From contig OX337229.1 of assembly GCA_946965045.2 (NCBI GenBank), positions 1,116,001 through 1,180,000 on the forward strand: a stretch of 64,000 bases of DNA. The letters run 5' to 3'. This document shows, piece after piece, positions 1 to 10,133 of the stretch; the stretch's first letter is position 1, and every line of letters begins with the position of its first letter. The translations under genes and the position numbers were made by a program. The stretch is from Epithemia pelagica. Lineage: Eukaryota > Bacillariophyta > Bacillariophyceae > Surirellales > Surirellaceae. The notes under the pieces are model-generated. The model was not told the DNA's origin and made no database searches. It was given only the letters and a program-made list of their open reading frames with translations.

Positions 1-1336
1 CCGTATACGAAAAGATATCACCGTTACCAATCACTGGGATTTGTGGGGATGAGTCCACTTGGCTTTGGGCGACTTTCTGGATATATTCCCAGTTTGCCTC
101 TTTGGAATAACGCTGCAGTCTCGAGCGCCCATGAACCATGACGGCTCCAATCCCTCCTGTATTCCATTCTTGAATCTTACGTACAAGATCATGGGCAAAC
201 GGCTTGGCCATGTCCCAACCAGTTCGCATTTTGATAGTGACAGGGCACGACAAGGTGCTTGTTATCGCTGCCACTGTGCTTTTCAGGTTCTTGTCTCGTT
301 TCATCAGTGCAGCGCCTGCCCCTTTATCACAGACCAGATCTAGCGGACAACCAAGATTCAGATCCACAAAATCGACATTCATTTCTGCTTCAATTACTTC
401 GGCAACACGTCCAAACTGATCCGGATAACCTCCAGCAATTTGCACTCCGAATATATCTTCTTCATGGTGCCTCTTGAGGAGTGCCCACTCGGACGGTTGC
501 CCTTGAATCAGATTCGTGCAAAGTGCCATTTCTCCACATGTGATATCTGCTCCAAACTTTTTCATAATCCTACGAAATGGCAAATTCCCAACTGTCGTCA
601 AGGGTGCAACATACACTTTATTTGAAAAATCGATGAGTTTTCGCGTCGTCGGCAATGGAGACAAAGATGGAGCCTGACTGGGTTGGTCCTCCGGTTTTTG
701 AGGCTTTTCGGAATTATTGTGTCGCTGTGTTTTAAAAGGATATTTCTTCTTTCGAAGTTGTACAACGGTGTCTCTGTTCAAAGCGTTCATAACCTCTGGA
801 GGAGGATTCTCGGGAAGAGGATTCATGTCAAGGTTTTCACCCGTTGCCATATTCAAGTGTGATTCGCCCAACCGGCAGTTGACGCCAAATGGGCAATGGC
901 CTCGTAAACGATAGATCGGACACCCACCCTCCACCTGACTGATGCCCGGTTGTCGAGTGGCCATGAATTCTTTCACATTATGTGAATATAAACACTTTTC
1001 TCCATACTGACACTCAGTACCTCGAATGACAGAGATACAAATCTTTTGATCCGGTGTTATGCGATTATCACGAGGACGCTTCTTTTTGTTGTTTCTCCCT
1101 TTCTTCTCTGGTTCCTCCACAGGTTCCACCCGCAACGGTGGCAACGACGGAGCGCGGCTCTGCATTACAAAATCCTTCTTGACATGCACCGAATATGCAT
1201 CGTAACGATCTTTCTTCGGCGATGATGATGTTTCGACCTTATCATTCTTGGACACCGTTGTCTCCACCTCAGAGCTCGCAGGTGTCGAATCCGGATTCGA
1301 CGAAGGTTTAGGTTTCGTGTCCTCAATTTCCGCCAT
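1..1336 (-). CDS. DUS3: tRNA-dihydrouridine(47) synthase, DUS3 type, 3' end outside window
   Basis: Flavoenzyme that reduces uridine 47 in the variable loop of cytoplasmic tRNAs using NAD(P)H. About 445 residues are visible from the ATG at 1336. After a charged, low-complexity start come two CCCH-type zinc fingers (CISVIRGTECQYGEKCLYSH, then CPIYRLRGHCPFGVNCRLGE followed by SH), the arrangement that separates DUS3 from DUS1, DUS2 and DUS4. The FMN-barrel follows, with KVYVAPLTTVGNLPFRR, the catalytic-cysteine segment NLGCPLDLVCDKGAGAALM, a TIKMRTGWD strand and HGRSRLQRYSKEANW. Translation is still open at base 1 inside the barrel (IPVIGNGDIFSYT), so the C-terminus is missing only because the window ends. 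The gene is divergent from the one starting near 1452, with about 115 bp between ATGs. Family assignment is secure. Confidence 0.93.
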   Translation of the reverse strand, partial: MAEIEDTKPKPSSNPDSTPASSEVETTVSKNDKVETSSSPKKDRYDAYSVHVKKDFVMQSRAPSLPPLRVEPVEEPEKKGRNNKKKRPRDNRITPDQKICISVIRGTECQYGEKCLYSHNVKEFMATRQPGISQVEGGCPIYRLRGHCPFGVNCRLGESHLNMATGENLDMNPLPENPPPEVMNALNRDTVVQLRKKKYPFKTQRHNNSEKPQKPEDQPSQAPSLSPLPTTRKLIDFSNKVYVAPLTTVGNLPFRRIMKKFGADITCGEMALCTNLIQGQPSEWALLKRHHEEDIFGVQIAGGYPDQFGRVAEVIEAEMNVDFVDLNLGCPLDLVCDKGAGAALMKRDKNLKSTVAAITSTLSCPVTIKMRTGWDMAKPFAHDLVRKIQEWNTGGIGAVMVHGRSRLQRYSKEANWEYIQKVAQSQVDSSPQIPVIGNGDIFSYT

Positions 1337-1568
1337 GGTGAATGAAAGTGGTTTCTCGATCTAAAATCTAAACAGTAAGAGGGGTGGACGTGAGCTAGTC
1401 CGGAAGACGGACAGGCATCGTGGCATTCCCGTTTCAATCGGTGAAGCGGGAATGGAGGCTAGGCGAAAAATGCGACCGAAAAATGCGTCGAGTGTGGACA
1501 CGTGGAGCATCGCTCCACAAACATCAACGCATCCGTTCCCCACAAAAACGAAAAGTGTGGTCACCACC

Positions 1569-2420
1569 ATGACAATAGGACGCAACAAACAGGTTCTTAG
1601 ATGGAGGCTTCTGCTCCTCCTGGCGCTATGTTTCATGAATATAGTGATAGGACAAGTGGATGTGGTGATAGATGATGTACCAGAAGATATTCCCTTGTCG
1701 TCCGAAGATGCGGCGATGCCACTGGACGAGGGAGCCAATGAGACTGAGACCACAACAACCGAACCAGAGGAAGCAACAATTCAGGTGAATGATTATCTCG
1801 AAACACTAGACAATGAAGCGCTTCGGGCAATATGTGAAGACCGGGGTTTTGATGTAATACCACGAAAGGATGGTCTACCCTTGGAGCGATCTGACTTTTT
1901 GGAAGCGGCCCGTCGCTGTTTAAGCTTGGAGGACGAAATGAATGCAATTTTGGCGCAGAATCCTGATCTCGCGGCAGAATTGGAGGCAGAAATTGCCCGT
2001 ATGCACCAACACAAGCAACGATTGGAAGGAGAACGAGAAAAACTGCTGGCCGAGAAAGCTCGTCTCGAAGAACAGCTCGAACAGGCTGGTGTCGAACTCC
2101 TGGAGGCAAGCAGAACGAACAATGCAAAGAATCTATCGCCTGTGCTCAAGAAAGCGCCAGAAGATATGACGTTCAAGGAGGTTCTGATTGAGACGTTTTC
2201 ACAACTGTACGATCGAGTTCGACTGGATGTGGAGTTTGCGTGGAAATTTCTCGGACCAGTGTTGCGACCCTTGAAAGGAGCCCTTCAGCTCTTGTGGCGA
2301 TATTGCCGACCACATGTCATGACATTGTGGGAAGAAGCTGTGAAACGAGCGAAGCAGATCTTTGGTTCGGCAAAAAATAAAGTTGACCAAGTGCTTGCCA
2401 ATCGAGACAATCCGTTCTAG
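1569..2420 (+). CDS. secreted or ER-luminal coiled-coil protein of unknown function
   Basis: I do not recognise this gene. The reading frame opens at an ATG at 1452, but the ATG at 1569 places a textbook signal sequence at the N-terminus (VLRWRLLLLLALCFMNIVIG), so I prefer it; this gives 283 residues. After an acidic Thr/Glu-rich linker is a small helical segment (DYLETLDNEALRAICEDRGF, continuing DV) reminiscent of SAP-like or ARMET C-terminal folds. Next is a long charged coiled coil (about residues 140-200, rich in EIARMHQHKQRLEGEREKLL-type heptads) and an amphipathic, Trp-containing C-terminal third. The stop lies 10 bp from the stop of the convergent SDHD gene. An ER-luminal or endomembrane role is inferred from the leader only. 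Confidence 0.75.
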   Translation: MTIGRNKQVLRWRLLLLLALCFMNIVIGQVDVVIDDVPEDIPLSSEDAAMPLDEGANETETTTTEPEEATIQVNDYLETLDNEALRAICEDRGFDVIPRKDGLPLERSDFLEAARRCLSLEDEMNAILAQNPDLAAELEAEIARMHQHKQRLEGEREKLLAEKARLEEQLEQAGVELLEASRTNNAKNLSPVLKKAPEDMTFKEVLIETFSQLYDRVRLDVEFAWKFLGPVLRPLKGALQLLWRYCRPHVMTLWEEAVKRAKQIFGSAKNKVDQVLANRDNPF

Positions 2421-2430
2421 ACATGTTGTG

Positions 2431-2880
2431 TTAATACTTCTTTTCTTCCTTTGGCAATGGGTTCCACACACCCTTGACAACTCTCTTGATTCCTCCAGGA
2501 CTTGCCACAGCAATTTTTCCAAGGCCAACAAGAGTAATGGCACTAAGACCGAAAATAGCAAATCTAGCGGGCCCCAAAAGGGCCTTGGAAATCTTGGGTA
2601 CGTAGTCCGTGGCAACATAGTTGAGACCGATATGAGAATGCGCAGTAATGTTGACAGCCAGAAGGGCACCAAATAGCTTGTTGACAAACCCGTCCGTGTA
2701 TGAGTCGGGAACAGCAAAGTAGAGAGGACTCATGACCGCCAGACCAAGGGTCATACCATGATGAACGCGGGTCGACAAAGGACCCACATCGCTCTGCAAT
2801 GGAGAGGATGAGAAACTTCGCTGGTTGATACGGCAAATCAATCGTCGTGCCGCGATGGCGCCAGACCAAGAACGTATCAT
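2431..2880 (-). CDS. SDHD: succinate dehydrogenase membrane anchor subunit D (CybS, complex II)
   Basis: Small membrane anchor of mitochondrial complex II that helps bind heme b and ubiquinone. The ATG at 2880 gives 149 residues beginning with an Arg/Ser-rich mitochondrial presequence (MIRSWSGAIAARRLICRINQ). The mature part has the three hydrophobic helices of CybS. The diagnostic segment is HSHIGLNYVATDYVPK, where the histidine pair matches the heme-ligand helix and DYV matches the quinone-site Asp-Tyr of the family. The reading frame extends upstream of 2880 but without an earlier ATG. It ends convergent with the coiled-coil gene, 10 bp apart. The length is normal for SDHD. Confidence 0.85.
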   Translation of the reverse strand: MIRSWSGAIAARRLICRINQRSFSSSPLQSDVGPLSTRVHHGMTLGLAVMSPLYFAVPDSYTDGFVNKLFGALLAVNITAHSHIGLNYVATDYVPKISKALLGPARFAIFGLSAITLVGLGKIAVASPGGIKRVVKGVWNPLPKEEKKY

Positions 2881-3306
2881 GGTGATGCTGACGATTCGAT
2901 TCGTTGTTTGGTTGTTGCTGTCTGCTGTCGTGTATCCCTGTTCGAAAACAGGCAACAGCGCAATGCGAAGAATTTTTTTCTTGTCTCTTGTTGCCGTTGC
3001 AGCAGATGGCGAAGAAGCGAAAATCTGAACTATAGCCCCGCATTACTGTTATGAAAATAGTACCGACTATTCTACTATCGATCTTATTGTACCAAAAAGA
3101 TCCAAAGATCCAACATCTCCACAGAGTAGAGATCGCTTTTTCACACCATGGGATCTCAAATCTCAATGAGATCACGACGGGCTCTGGCCATGGAAACATG
3201 CGAGTGCGATCACATGGACCTGGAATCAGTCAGACAGTTCACGGGGGAAAGAATTTCCTGCTGCTGATGTTAGACCATAAACTAGTAAACTTTCGGACAT
3301 TTTTGT
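2881..3306. other. intergenic, no gene recognised
   Basis: Non-coding stretch between SDHD and the next minus-strand gene. It should hold the SDHD promoter and 5' leader. No RNA gene, repeat or convincing reading frame was seen. Confidence 0.5.
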
Positions 3307-3726
3307 CTACGAAGGCACGATGCCTGCTTTTCGCTTTCGTTCGTCCACTAAATCTTGAAATTTGGATTCTCCGTAGCCATAGAGAGTCATGAGTGGAAGG
3401 CATAATATGATTCCATTGATTGGTCTGCGTTGATAGATGGTACCCAACAAGGCACCCGCCGCTGTTCCTGCAATGGAATGAGAGGCAAGTAACACATAAA
3501 GACGTGGAATACTCTCGTTCCTTGTTCCGATCACCCTTGTAATGCCAGAAAACGCCAGTCGTTCGGCGCTGAAACACACTAAGCCCACAATCCCACAAGA
3601 CAGTGCCGTAAGACGGGCGGATGGACCCTGTAAGTGTCCTCGTACACTGGCTTGCATATAACCCCAGAGTCCTCCCGCTGCCGCCGACACGACCACACGG
3701 TTTGCGACATGCTCGGCTGGATTCAT
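3307..3726 (-). CDS. small multi-pass membrane protein, unknown
   Basis: A 139-residue protein from the ATG at 3726, single exon, function not recognised. It is rich in Gly/Ala with three to four hydrophobic stretches (around VVVSAAAGGLWGYM, ALSCGIVGLVCFSAERLAF, IAGTAAGALLGTIY and INGIILCLPLMTLYGYG) and a basic C-terminal tail. The Gly-rich small-helix pattern and size recall Tim17/Tim22-like mitochondrial proteins, but I see no decisive motif and make no assignment. It lies on the same strand as SDHD, 426 bp upstream of it. Confidence 0.65.
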   Translation of the reverse strand: MNPAEHVANRVVVSAAAGGLWGYMQASVRGHLQGPSARLTALSCGIVGLVCFSAERLAFSGITRVIGTRNESIPRLYVLLASHSIAGTAAGALLGTIYQRRPINGIILCLPLMTLYGYGESKFQDLVDERKRKAGIVPS

Positions 3727-4346
3727 TTGCTGTGAAAGATTGTCAGTTCACAGTTGGCTACTGCTTTACGCAAGATGATACAGCGGAGGTAAGATGTCGA
3801 CACTCAGTCTCGAACTTTCCTGCTTGTCTTTTCGCTCTATTTTGTGTCGGTGCTGGTTCAGAGTTCAGGAAACGGATAACGGATGGCCAATGTTCGAAAC
3901 CCTAAACCCTGTTGCATTACGAGTAGCTATCTTCTCCTCCAAATTCCAATCGAGATCCGATTTTCAGATCAAACGACCAAAAATTCAAACTTTAAGTAGT
4001 GTATATCGACCGTATTCATTTCTCCCCAGTCTTGTTGCGCGTTGGACGAGATATCATTATTATTAAAGCCACATTTCTCCTGGTGGCAGGTCCGGACCTT
4101 GGGGCAATATTGATCTCGTCTGATGCGTCTTCAAACAGGACTCAGACGGATACGAACGGAAAACGGTCGGCAACGCGGGCATCAAAATCCCTATTTGGGG
4201 GTCCGCGCCCACAGTCGGAATCCCGTTTGGACCACATTATGGTTTGCCTAATTGTGAGAATGGACAAATAAGCAAATACCTTAGAAAGAAACCAAATCGA
4301 CACAAGGCCTTCTCTTCATTCCCCTGGCCTGGTGCTGTACAAGCAA
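3727..4346. other. intergenic, divergent promoter region
   Basis: About 620 bp between two divergently transcribed genes. Reading frames here are short and show no protein-like features. I see no repeat or RNA gene. Confidence 0.5.
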
Positions 4347-6083
4347 ATGATGAGACCAAGATCGATGATCCATTCCACAATGTTACTCATGCTTGTGGTC
4401 TATATCCGTATTTCTGTTTGCATTCATGTAGCAGGAGCGATTGCGACTGATCGAAGTTCATTTTTCGAACACGATCTTGAACTTCCGTCGAAGGTGGATG
4501 CTGATCGGTACCTGTCCCAGCACTCTAGCGAACAACACACGGATCAAAGAAGGACTTCAGGTATTGTGGGAACGCTGAGTGCAGTATGGCTGGACGCCGC
4601 ACAAGAATCGGATGCCACCGAGTCCCATGCACGTAAATGTAAAGATGCAGAGAGTGGTATGATTGTTGAATTGCAGTACCCGTGTACCTGGTTGCCTGGA
4701 AAGTGGAAAAGCAAAAAGAAATCCTCCCATTCATGGAGCGACTATGAATACAAAGGAAAGAAAGATAAATACAAGACGCCGTATTGTACTCAAGAGGACC
4801 TTGCGATTTGCATGCCATCTCCCACCGCCCCATCCCCTGACCCTACGCCTAAAGAAACCCCCACTCCAAACGCCCAAACCCCTTCAGATCCTCCGCAAAC
4901 GAGACCTGAGGAACCGGACCCCTACTGTACACAAATTGCAGCCGGTACGGGCCAACGGGGGACGTACACAGAGGAATTCATGATCGAGGTTTCTCTCTAT
5001 TCCGAGGCGACCATGGTTGACGCAGACTTGACCACATTTCAAAGCATTGTTCAGGCATTTTCTGCTCGTGCTGTGAATTGCCGTGTTGATACGAAGACAG
5101 TTCTTGCAGACATGCAGAAAGTTCGTTATCTCCCCGAAGAACGTGACGTGGAGACCATTTCTGTGAAGAAGTATGAGGTGATGGGCACCGAGGAAGGAGG
5201 TAGGTCTGGAATGACAAAAGGTCGCTGTTTCATTTTTATCGCTCACCTTGCTGTTTGACATGTTCCCACGGCAGATGATTGCATGCCTGCCAATTTTTGT
5301 ACATTTGGTTTTTTTTCTGTCCATGCAACGGGAAACAACGAAGATGCCCTGAAAACGTTCCCTCCTGTTTTTGTGGACACTATCGACAAGAGCCTAACAG
5401 GAAGCGTTCTGGATTTTTTGAACTTTGGGATTGGTGAATTCCGCATCGTCGAAGCTGGTGTTGGGACAAACGATAATGGAGAGAGTGGCCGGCCCGCTGA
5501 CGTGAATGCAGTGTTTGGAGATCCTTCTCCTCCTCCTGGAGACTCATCGCTCAATACGGGCCCAATTTTATTGGTGATATTTTCAGGTCTGGCCGTTTTT
5601 GTGATTTTCATTCTTGCAATGAATCGCAAACATGTCCGCTCCATGGCCGACAAGATCACACGAAATACGACAATGATGGATGACGAGTACGAGGAAATGA
5701 CGACGGATGCGGATGAGACGGACGAAGCCCCGTCACGACACATCGCGCGCATCCTGGGTGATGCCGGTGACGAGGGCAGTTGGCAGGGGGATAAAAGCGA
5801 GGGTGTTGCACCGCCTGTATATACAGCTGTCGTGGATGAAAACGGATTTCCAACCGCTATTGAGGTGGAACAAAATGGCAAACCAATTTACAGCTACCCT
5901 AACACTAACACTATGCACCGACTCGATGAAACCTGCAACAACCCTTCCTGTCAGCTTTGTCAGAAAAAACTCAAGACGACGGTGTTTATAAGCTCAAACG
6001 ATGACCAGAACGGCCAATACCAAAATGCTTCTCGGATGCTGGCAGAACGGAACTACTTGGCAGAGGACACCGTGTTGTTGTAG
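4347..6083 (+). CDS. type I membrane protein with Pro/Thr-rich ectodomain, unknown
   Basis: Two exons, 4347-5199 and 5275-6083. The 75-bp intron starts GTAGGT and ends CGGCAG, and contains an in-frame stop. The joined protein has 553 residues. It starts with a signal peptide (hydrophobic MLLMLVVYIRISVCIHVAGA region), then a Cys-containing domain and a Pro/Thr-rich linker (about residues 165-195). A second folded part contains TYTEEFMIEVSLYSEATMVD and conserved-looking cysteines. A transmembrane helix near residue 415 (ILLVIFSGLAVFVIFILAM) precedes an acidic cytosolic tail of about 140 residues that holds a CNNPSCQLCQ cluster. This suggests a surface or endomembrane receptor-like protein. I recognise no named family, and it may be diatom-specific. 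The preceding GTG in frame was not used as the start. Confidence 0.8.
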
Positions 6084-6247
6084 TGCGTTTGTCGTCTCTT
6101 GAACCTCGGCCACTGAAACAGCTTCTCATGTACGTCCAACTCTTCAGCTTCCCAGAGTCTCCGCGCGAGTTTGGAGTCGGATCTGCATATGCTTTAACTA
6201 GATCCGAAAAGACCATTTCCGATTGCTGTGAATGAACCAAGATCTTC

Positions 6248-7813
6248 TCATTTTCTCCCAACGGCTGGTCTTCCTCGCGGCTTTTCAAGTTTCGCCCCAG
6301 TATGGCTTCCGATGGGTGCTTCCTTTGGATTCGATGTCGAAAGGCTATTTCCCAGGGCTGCGGCCGAACTATCTGGAGCGGCTTGCTCTTGATCTTCCCT
6401 GTAATCGGAGGGCAAATAATCTTGCACGGAAAAAATCTCGGATGAAGAGATTTGATGTGTTTGTCCCCATGCCATGCTCTCGTTGTCGCTTTTAGTCTCG
6501 TAAGAACCATAGGGAGAGACGACAGCAATGCAACGCACACGAACGTCCACTTCATCACCTTGGTCGAAGGAAGATAAAAGGATGCCAACGTTTAACATTT
6601 GTGAAGCTAGCCACCCGACGAGATCTCCTTTATGGAATGAAACAGATTGAAGCGAGGAGGACCCCTTGTTGCTTGCTCGTATAGTGAACCCATCGATATG
6701 CGTTTCATCAAATATAGAATCAGCAGAATTAGTTTCTTTTGTCGAAGTCTGTGCTGCTTTCTTCTTTTTTGCTGTATCATTCGTTGGACTCCATGCATCA
6801 GCTCGTTGTTCCACAAGAAATCCTTTACACAGCTCGGTGGAGGCCTCCCAACCTGGTTTAGGACGTTTGAGTCCTCGTTTGCCTGTTTGTGAAGAAGAAT
6901 GGGGTTTATCTGTTGAGGCCGTTGAGTCCATGGCAGTATTGTTGCTCGAGAGATGCTGTTCTTTGGCGTTGCTATGACTCGACTGCTCTGCGAAAGCCAG
7001 CAGCAGTTTGGTTTGTCGGCGAGTTTGATGAGGACATTCTAACTCGTAGTGACCGGTGTCGAAGCATACACCACACTGCCTGAAATGAGCATTAACAGAT
7101 GAAAAGTAAAAGGGAGGAGATTTTGTACCGGCTTCTATTACTTTCGAGGATGCAAGGGAAGTCTGAGTTTTTTCTTGTTGATTATTTTTCTCCCTGGCAG
7201 GCAATTGACCAGCAACCCAGCGTGAAACGCAGGCGACAGAGCACTCATTGAATCTCAAGGTAAAAGAGCGAACGCCACTTGTAGACTTATCAGGTTGGCT
7301 TTTCTTTGGATGCCGACTACGTTGTTGGTGCAGCGATCGGATGCTTTGTTCCAGTCCTTCAATCGACCTCGACACGAGGGACGGTCTTGGATTGGAAATA
7401 AATTTATTCTTTCTCGTTGACCGAGTCTCTAGATCCGACAAGAGATGTGGAACTTTGGACATAATTCCTTCCAGCTCCTCACCCCACGTGGGAGACGATT
7501 CGGATTGTTGTTTGGGGTAACGTTCGGAGAAGCAGTTCAAGGCAGTGGTAAAGTTTTGTTTTACAATCGAGCCAGTCTCATGCTCACCAGTGCCCACATT
7601 GTCATGAAAGAATTGCCTCCGAGCTTCAATCACAGAAAAATCAAGCAGCGGCTCTTCCTCATCGCAAATTGTCGGAGGACTTGTATTGTCTAGGTCTACC
7701 GGCTCCATTTCTCCATCGTCCGCCATTGGGCCTGCTGATGCCGACTTGCAATCTGCTTCCGCTTCTTCTGTAGCGGGAGGCGAGCATGGTGTTGCATCAT
7801 CTATTGTTCCCAT
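6248..7813 (-). CDS. zinc-knuckle-like, low-complexity protein, unknown
   Basis: A 521-residue reading frame from the ATG at 7813, no intron needed. Most of it is polar and probably disordered, with an acidic N-terminus and Ser/Lys-rich middle. A single CCHC-like knuckle, CGVCFDTGHYELECPH, lies near residue 245 and is the only domain-like element; such knuckles usually bind single-stranded nucleic acid. A more ordered, hydrophobic segment follows near residue 410 (GDLVGWLASQMLNVGILLSS). The C-terminus (KLEKPRGRPAVGRK) is basic with an AT-hook-like GRP core. A role with RNA or DNA is an inference from these two elements. Confidence 0.7.
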   Translation of the reverse strand: MGTIDDATPCSPPATEEAEADCKSASAGPMADDGEMEPVDLDNTSPPTICDEEEPLLDFSVIEARRQFFHDNVGTGEHETGSIVKQNFTTALNCFSERYPKQQSESSPTWGEELEGIMSKVPHLLSDLETRSTRKNKFISNPRPSLVSRSIEGLEQSIRSLHQQRSRHPKKSQPDKSTSGVRSFTLRFNECSVACVSRWVAGQLPAREKNNQQEKTQTSLASSKVIEAGTKSPPFYFSSVNAHFRQCGVCFDTGHYELECPHQTRRQTKLLLAFAEQSSHSNAKEQHLSSNNTAMDSTASTDKPHSSSQTGKRGLKRPKPGWEASTELCKGFLVEQRADAWSPTNDTAKKKKAAQTSTKETNSADSIFDETHIDGFTIRASNKGSSSLQSVSFHKGDLVGWLASQMLNVGILLSSFDQGDEVDVRVRCIAVVSPYGSYETKSDNESMAWGQTHQISSSEIFSVQDYLPSDYREDQEQAAPDSSAAALGNSLSTSNPKEAPIGSHTGAKLEKPRGRPAVGRK

Positions 7814-8249
7814 GAAACACAGCGATTATTGGCTGCAGTGACCTTCAATTCTCACTTTCTAATATTGTTTCGCAATGGTTTTTGTCAGTTGATCCTCCCA
7901 TGTTACTCCTATGAGTATGTTTCTTGTTTCGCAATAGTTTTTGTCAGTTGATCCGGCGATCGGGAGTTGTTGGAGGTGGGATTCGCGCGACTGAGAATCC
8001 CGAATACCACGCGGTAGACCTCGATGGAGAATCTAATTCTACATAAAATCATCGAGTTGAAATGCGATTAAGACGCTCGAGAGTCGTTATGGTCGCTCTT
8101 TTTGTCGCGATTCGCCATTTTTCGTCCAAAAATCGGATTCAACATTCAATCACAACACAATCCGAACATTGTTCCTTCGACGGCCCTCTTTGATCTTTGA
8201 TTGTTTGATTGCATTCAAAAATAGCCACCCGCTCCAAATTGAAGAGAAA
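7814..8249. promoter_or_regulatory. divergent promoter region with a duplicated element
   Basis: Intergenic region of 436 bp between the divergent zinc-knuckle gene and DRE2. It carries a 31-bp element present twice (listed separately) and no convincing coding sequence. Confidence 0.4.
7865..7954. repeat. two 31-bp direct repeats, period 59 bp
   Basis: Copies at 7865-7895 and 7924-7954 share the core TTGTTTCGCAAT(G/A)GTTTTT followed by GTCAGTTGATCC and differ at one base. They lie in the shared promoter region of the zinc-knuckle gene and DRE2. They could be a local duplication or paired protein-binding sites. Confidence 0.8.
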
Positions 8250-9002
8250 ATGGTCTCCAACTCAAATGGAAACGAATCTAAAACCGTCACAATTGAATGG
8301 AACCGTGATACGGGCCGCTCCCTTTTGGAGCTCGTCCAAGCCGCGTTTCCCAATGAGACGCCCCTTCAATCGTCATCGATTGACGATGTAACGATTATGT
8401 TATCCTCACCTGGCTGTTACAATCCAATGGATTTGGCCGCTTTGGTACCGTTCTTGTGTCGGACGGCCAAAATTCACGTGTCCATGGATCCCAGCAACAA
8501 AAGCGTTCAGGACGTTCGTACCTCTTTCGTCTTGGCCGGGTTCCAGTCTCAGTCCGAAAAACGAGAAACCAATCAAATGATCCTTTCCGCCTGTCGCATG
8601 GACACGACCTCCAACAACTTCAAAGCCGCTCCTATTCAAATTTCCAATGTGAATGATGCCGTTCTTGTGGGCGACACGGATGACGATATAATCGATGAAG
8701 ATGATTTGTTGCTCTCGGATGCCAGCAATATGATCAAGCCTCCCTCGGCTATGAGCGATGCCAAGGCATCTCTCGATGACTGTGCCGGTCGAGAGCCCTG
8801 TGCCGATTGTACGTGTGGACGAGCATCAGAAAATAAGAAACCATCCGCCGATGGCACCACCAAGGAACCGATTAAATCATCGGCTTGTGGAAATTGTGGA
8901 CTGGGCGATGCCTTTCGATGTGCGTCATGCCCCTATTTGGGAAAACCGGCATTCAAACCTGGAGAAGAGCACTTGGTACTGGACCTGAAAGATGATTTGT
9001 AA
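8250..9002 (+). CDS. DRE2: anamorsin/DRE2, cytosolic Fe-S cluster assembly factor
   Basis: Electron carrier of the CIA pathway that works with the diflavin reductase TAH18/NDOR1 to supply electrons for cytosolic and nuclear Fe-S assembly. The ATG at 8250 gives 250 residues. The N-terminal half resembles the degenerate methyltransferase-like domain of the family. An acidic linker ([16 protein letters not shown]) leads to the two metal sites: a Cys cluster C-x5-C-x2-C-x-C ([12 protein letters not shown]) and the C-terminal CX2CX7CX2C ([15 protein letters not shown]), followed by [19 protein letters not shown]. All eight cysteines are present. The frame is open upstream of 8250 only with a TTG, so the ATG is preferred. 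Confidence 0.92.
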   Translation: MVSNSNGNESKTVTIEWNRDTGRSLLELVQAAFPNETPLQSSSIDDVTIMLSSPGCYNPMDLAALVPFLCRTAKIHVSMDPSNKSVQDVRTSFVLAGFQSQSEKRETNQMILSACRMDTTSNNFKAAPIQISNVNDAVLVGDTDDDIIDEDDLLLSDASNMIKPPSAMSDAKASLDDCAGREPCADCTCGRASENKKPSADGTTKEPIKSSACGNCGLGDAFRCASCPYLGKPAFKPGEEHLVLDLKDDL

Positions 9003-9194
9003 ATAATGTTGATTTATAAAATACATGCATTTACGTAGACAACCCCCACAGTTAGTGATTTTTAAAACTTTCTTCTTGAACCCATTCACTTTACTGAACT
9101 CTAGCCGGAGTTAACGAATCTTACTGGATGGTTCATAAATATCTGCCCGAAGATGAGGAGACCAGTACAACTGATCCTCAGAAAAAGAGAGAAC

Positions 9195-10133
9195 CTAATT
9201 CTCTTCGACTTGGAACAGACGCTTGAGGCCACTCCATTGGGGAGGAAGGTTGGGATATTCGCTGTTTGTTGATGAACTGTCTTTTGTTCCATTATTTGTT
9301 GCATCCAATTGGATTTGCCACACATCGCAATTGCCAAACTTGAAATCCAGATTCAGCATGGACTTGAAAAATTGCGAATGTCCTACGCAGACAATATTGG
9401 TTTCGGGTTGGGAGGCCAACCATACTTCGAGATTTTTAATGCGACGCCACATGGATCCTGTATTTCCCGGAATCCATTCCGACGGTTGTCGTTCCAAAAG
9501 GTACTCCAATTCCACCACTCGTTGGTCTCGTTCGGCCTGGAGAATCTCTGCCGTGACAGTTCCCGTCACTGTCTTTGTGCTGTTGGTGATAGTATTGGTG
9601 CAGTCCAATAGACCTGCAGCCGTATCCCGTGCCCGTTCCAGAGGACTGTGTGCGACCAATTGGATGCCATGTTTTTCAAAGAAATTGGATTGCTCCAGTT
9701 GTCGAGCGACGTTGGTCACCTGCGCTCTCCCGTCTTGTGACAAGGGCGTATCGATTTGGCCTGTGATATGTAAAAGTTCCATCGATGACGACACGTCCTT
9801 TCCGGATGGCATGGAGAAGCTCATCATGGAATACCCAATGTTGCGCAAGCTCGATAATCGACGATTTTCTTCGGATTCGGCATGTCGCACCAGGTACACC
9901 GTCTTGACCGAGGAGGACTGACCATTGTTGCTCGAGTTTGCCTCGCTCATGGCACGTGAATTCGTCGTAGTAGTATCAGCTGTGATGTGATCACCTTGCA
10001 AGGACGACAAAGAGGGTCGTGAAGATGCGTAAAAGACACTGGTACCAATCGAAACACTAAACAAGAGGCAAATAGCAACTCCCGAGAGCCACCTTCCGAG
10101 ATAGATCCAAGCTGAAATGGAAGCTGTTGGCAT
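9195..10133 (-). CDS. membrane-anchored histidine phosphatase superfamily protein
   Basis: Member of the phosphoglycerate-mutase-like (RHG) superfamily, 312 residues from the ATG at 10133. An N-terminal hydrophobic segment (WLSGVAICLLFSVSIGTSVF) suggests a signal anchor. The catalytic motif VYLVRHAESEENRR (active His in RHAE) lies near residue 75. LVAHSPLERARDTA supplies the second Arg, and CVGHSQFFKSM the second catalytic His. The substrate cannot be told from sequence; the family ranges from sugar phosphatases to phosphoprotein phosphatases. Its 5' end overlaps the longest possible reading frame of the divergent ARP6 gene by 17 bp, which argues that ARP6 starts further downstream. Confidence 0.85.
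   Translation of the reverse strand: MPTASISAWIYLGRWLSGVAICLLFSVSIGTSVFYASSRPSLSSLQGDHITADTTTTNSRAMSEANSSNNGQSSSVKTVYLVRHAESEENRRLSSLRNIGYSMMSFSMPSGKDVSSSMELLHITGQIDTPLSQDGRAQVTNVARQLEQSNFFEKHGIQLVAHSPLERARDTAAGLLDCTNTITNSTKTVTGTVTAEILQAERDQRVVELEYLLERQPSEWIPGNTGSMWRRIKNLEVWLASQPETNIVCVGHSQFFKSMLNLDFKFGNCDVWQIQLDATNNGTKDSSSTNSEYPNLPPQWSGLKRLFQVEEN

Noticed and set aside
3307-3726. Assignment of the small Gly-rich membrane protein to Tim17/Tim22
   Set aside because: The Gly-rich helices are suggestive, but the PRAT signature is not evident.
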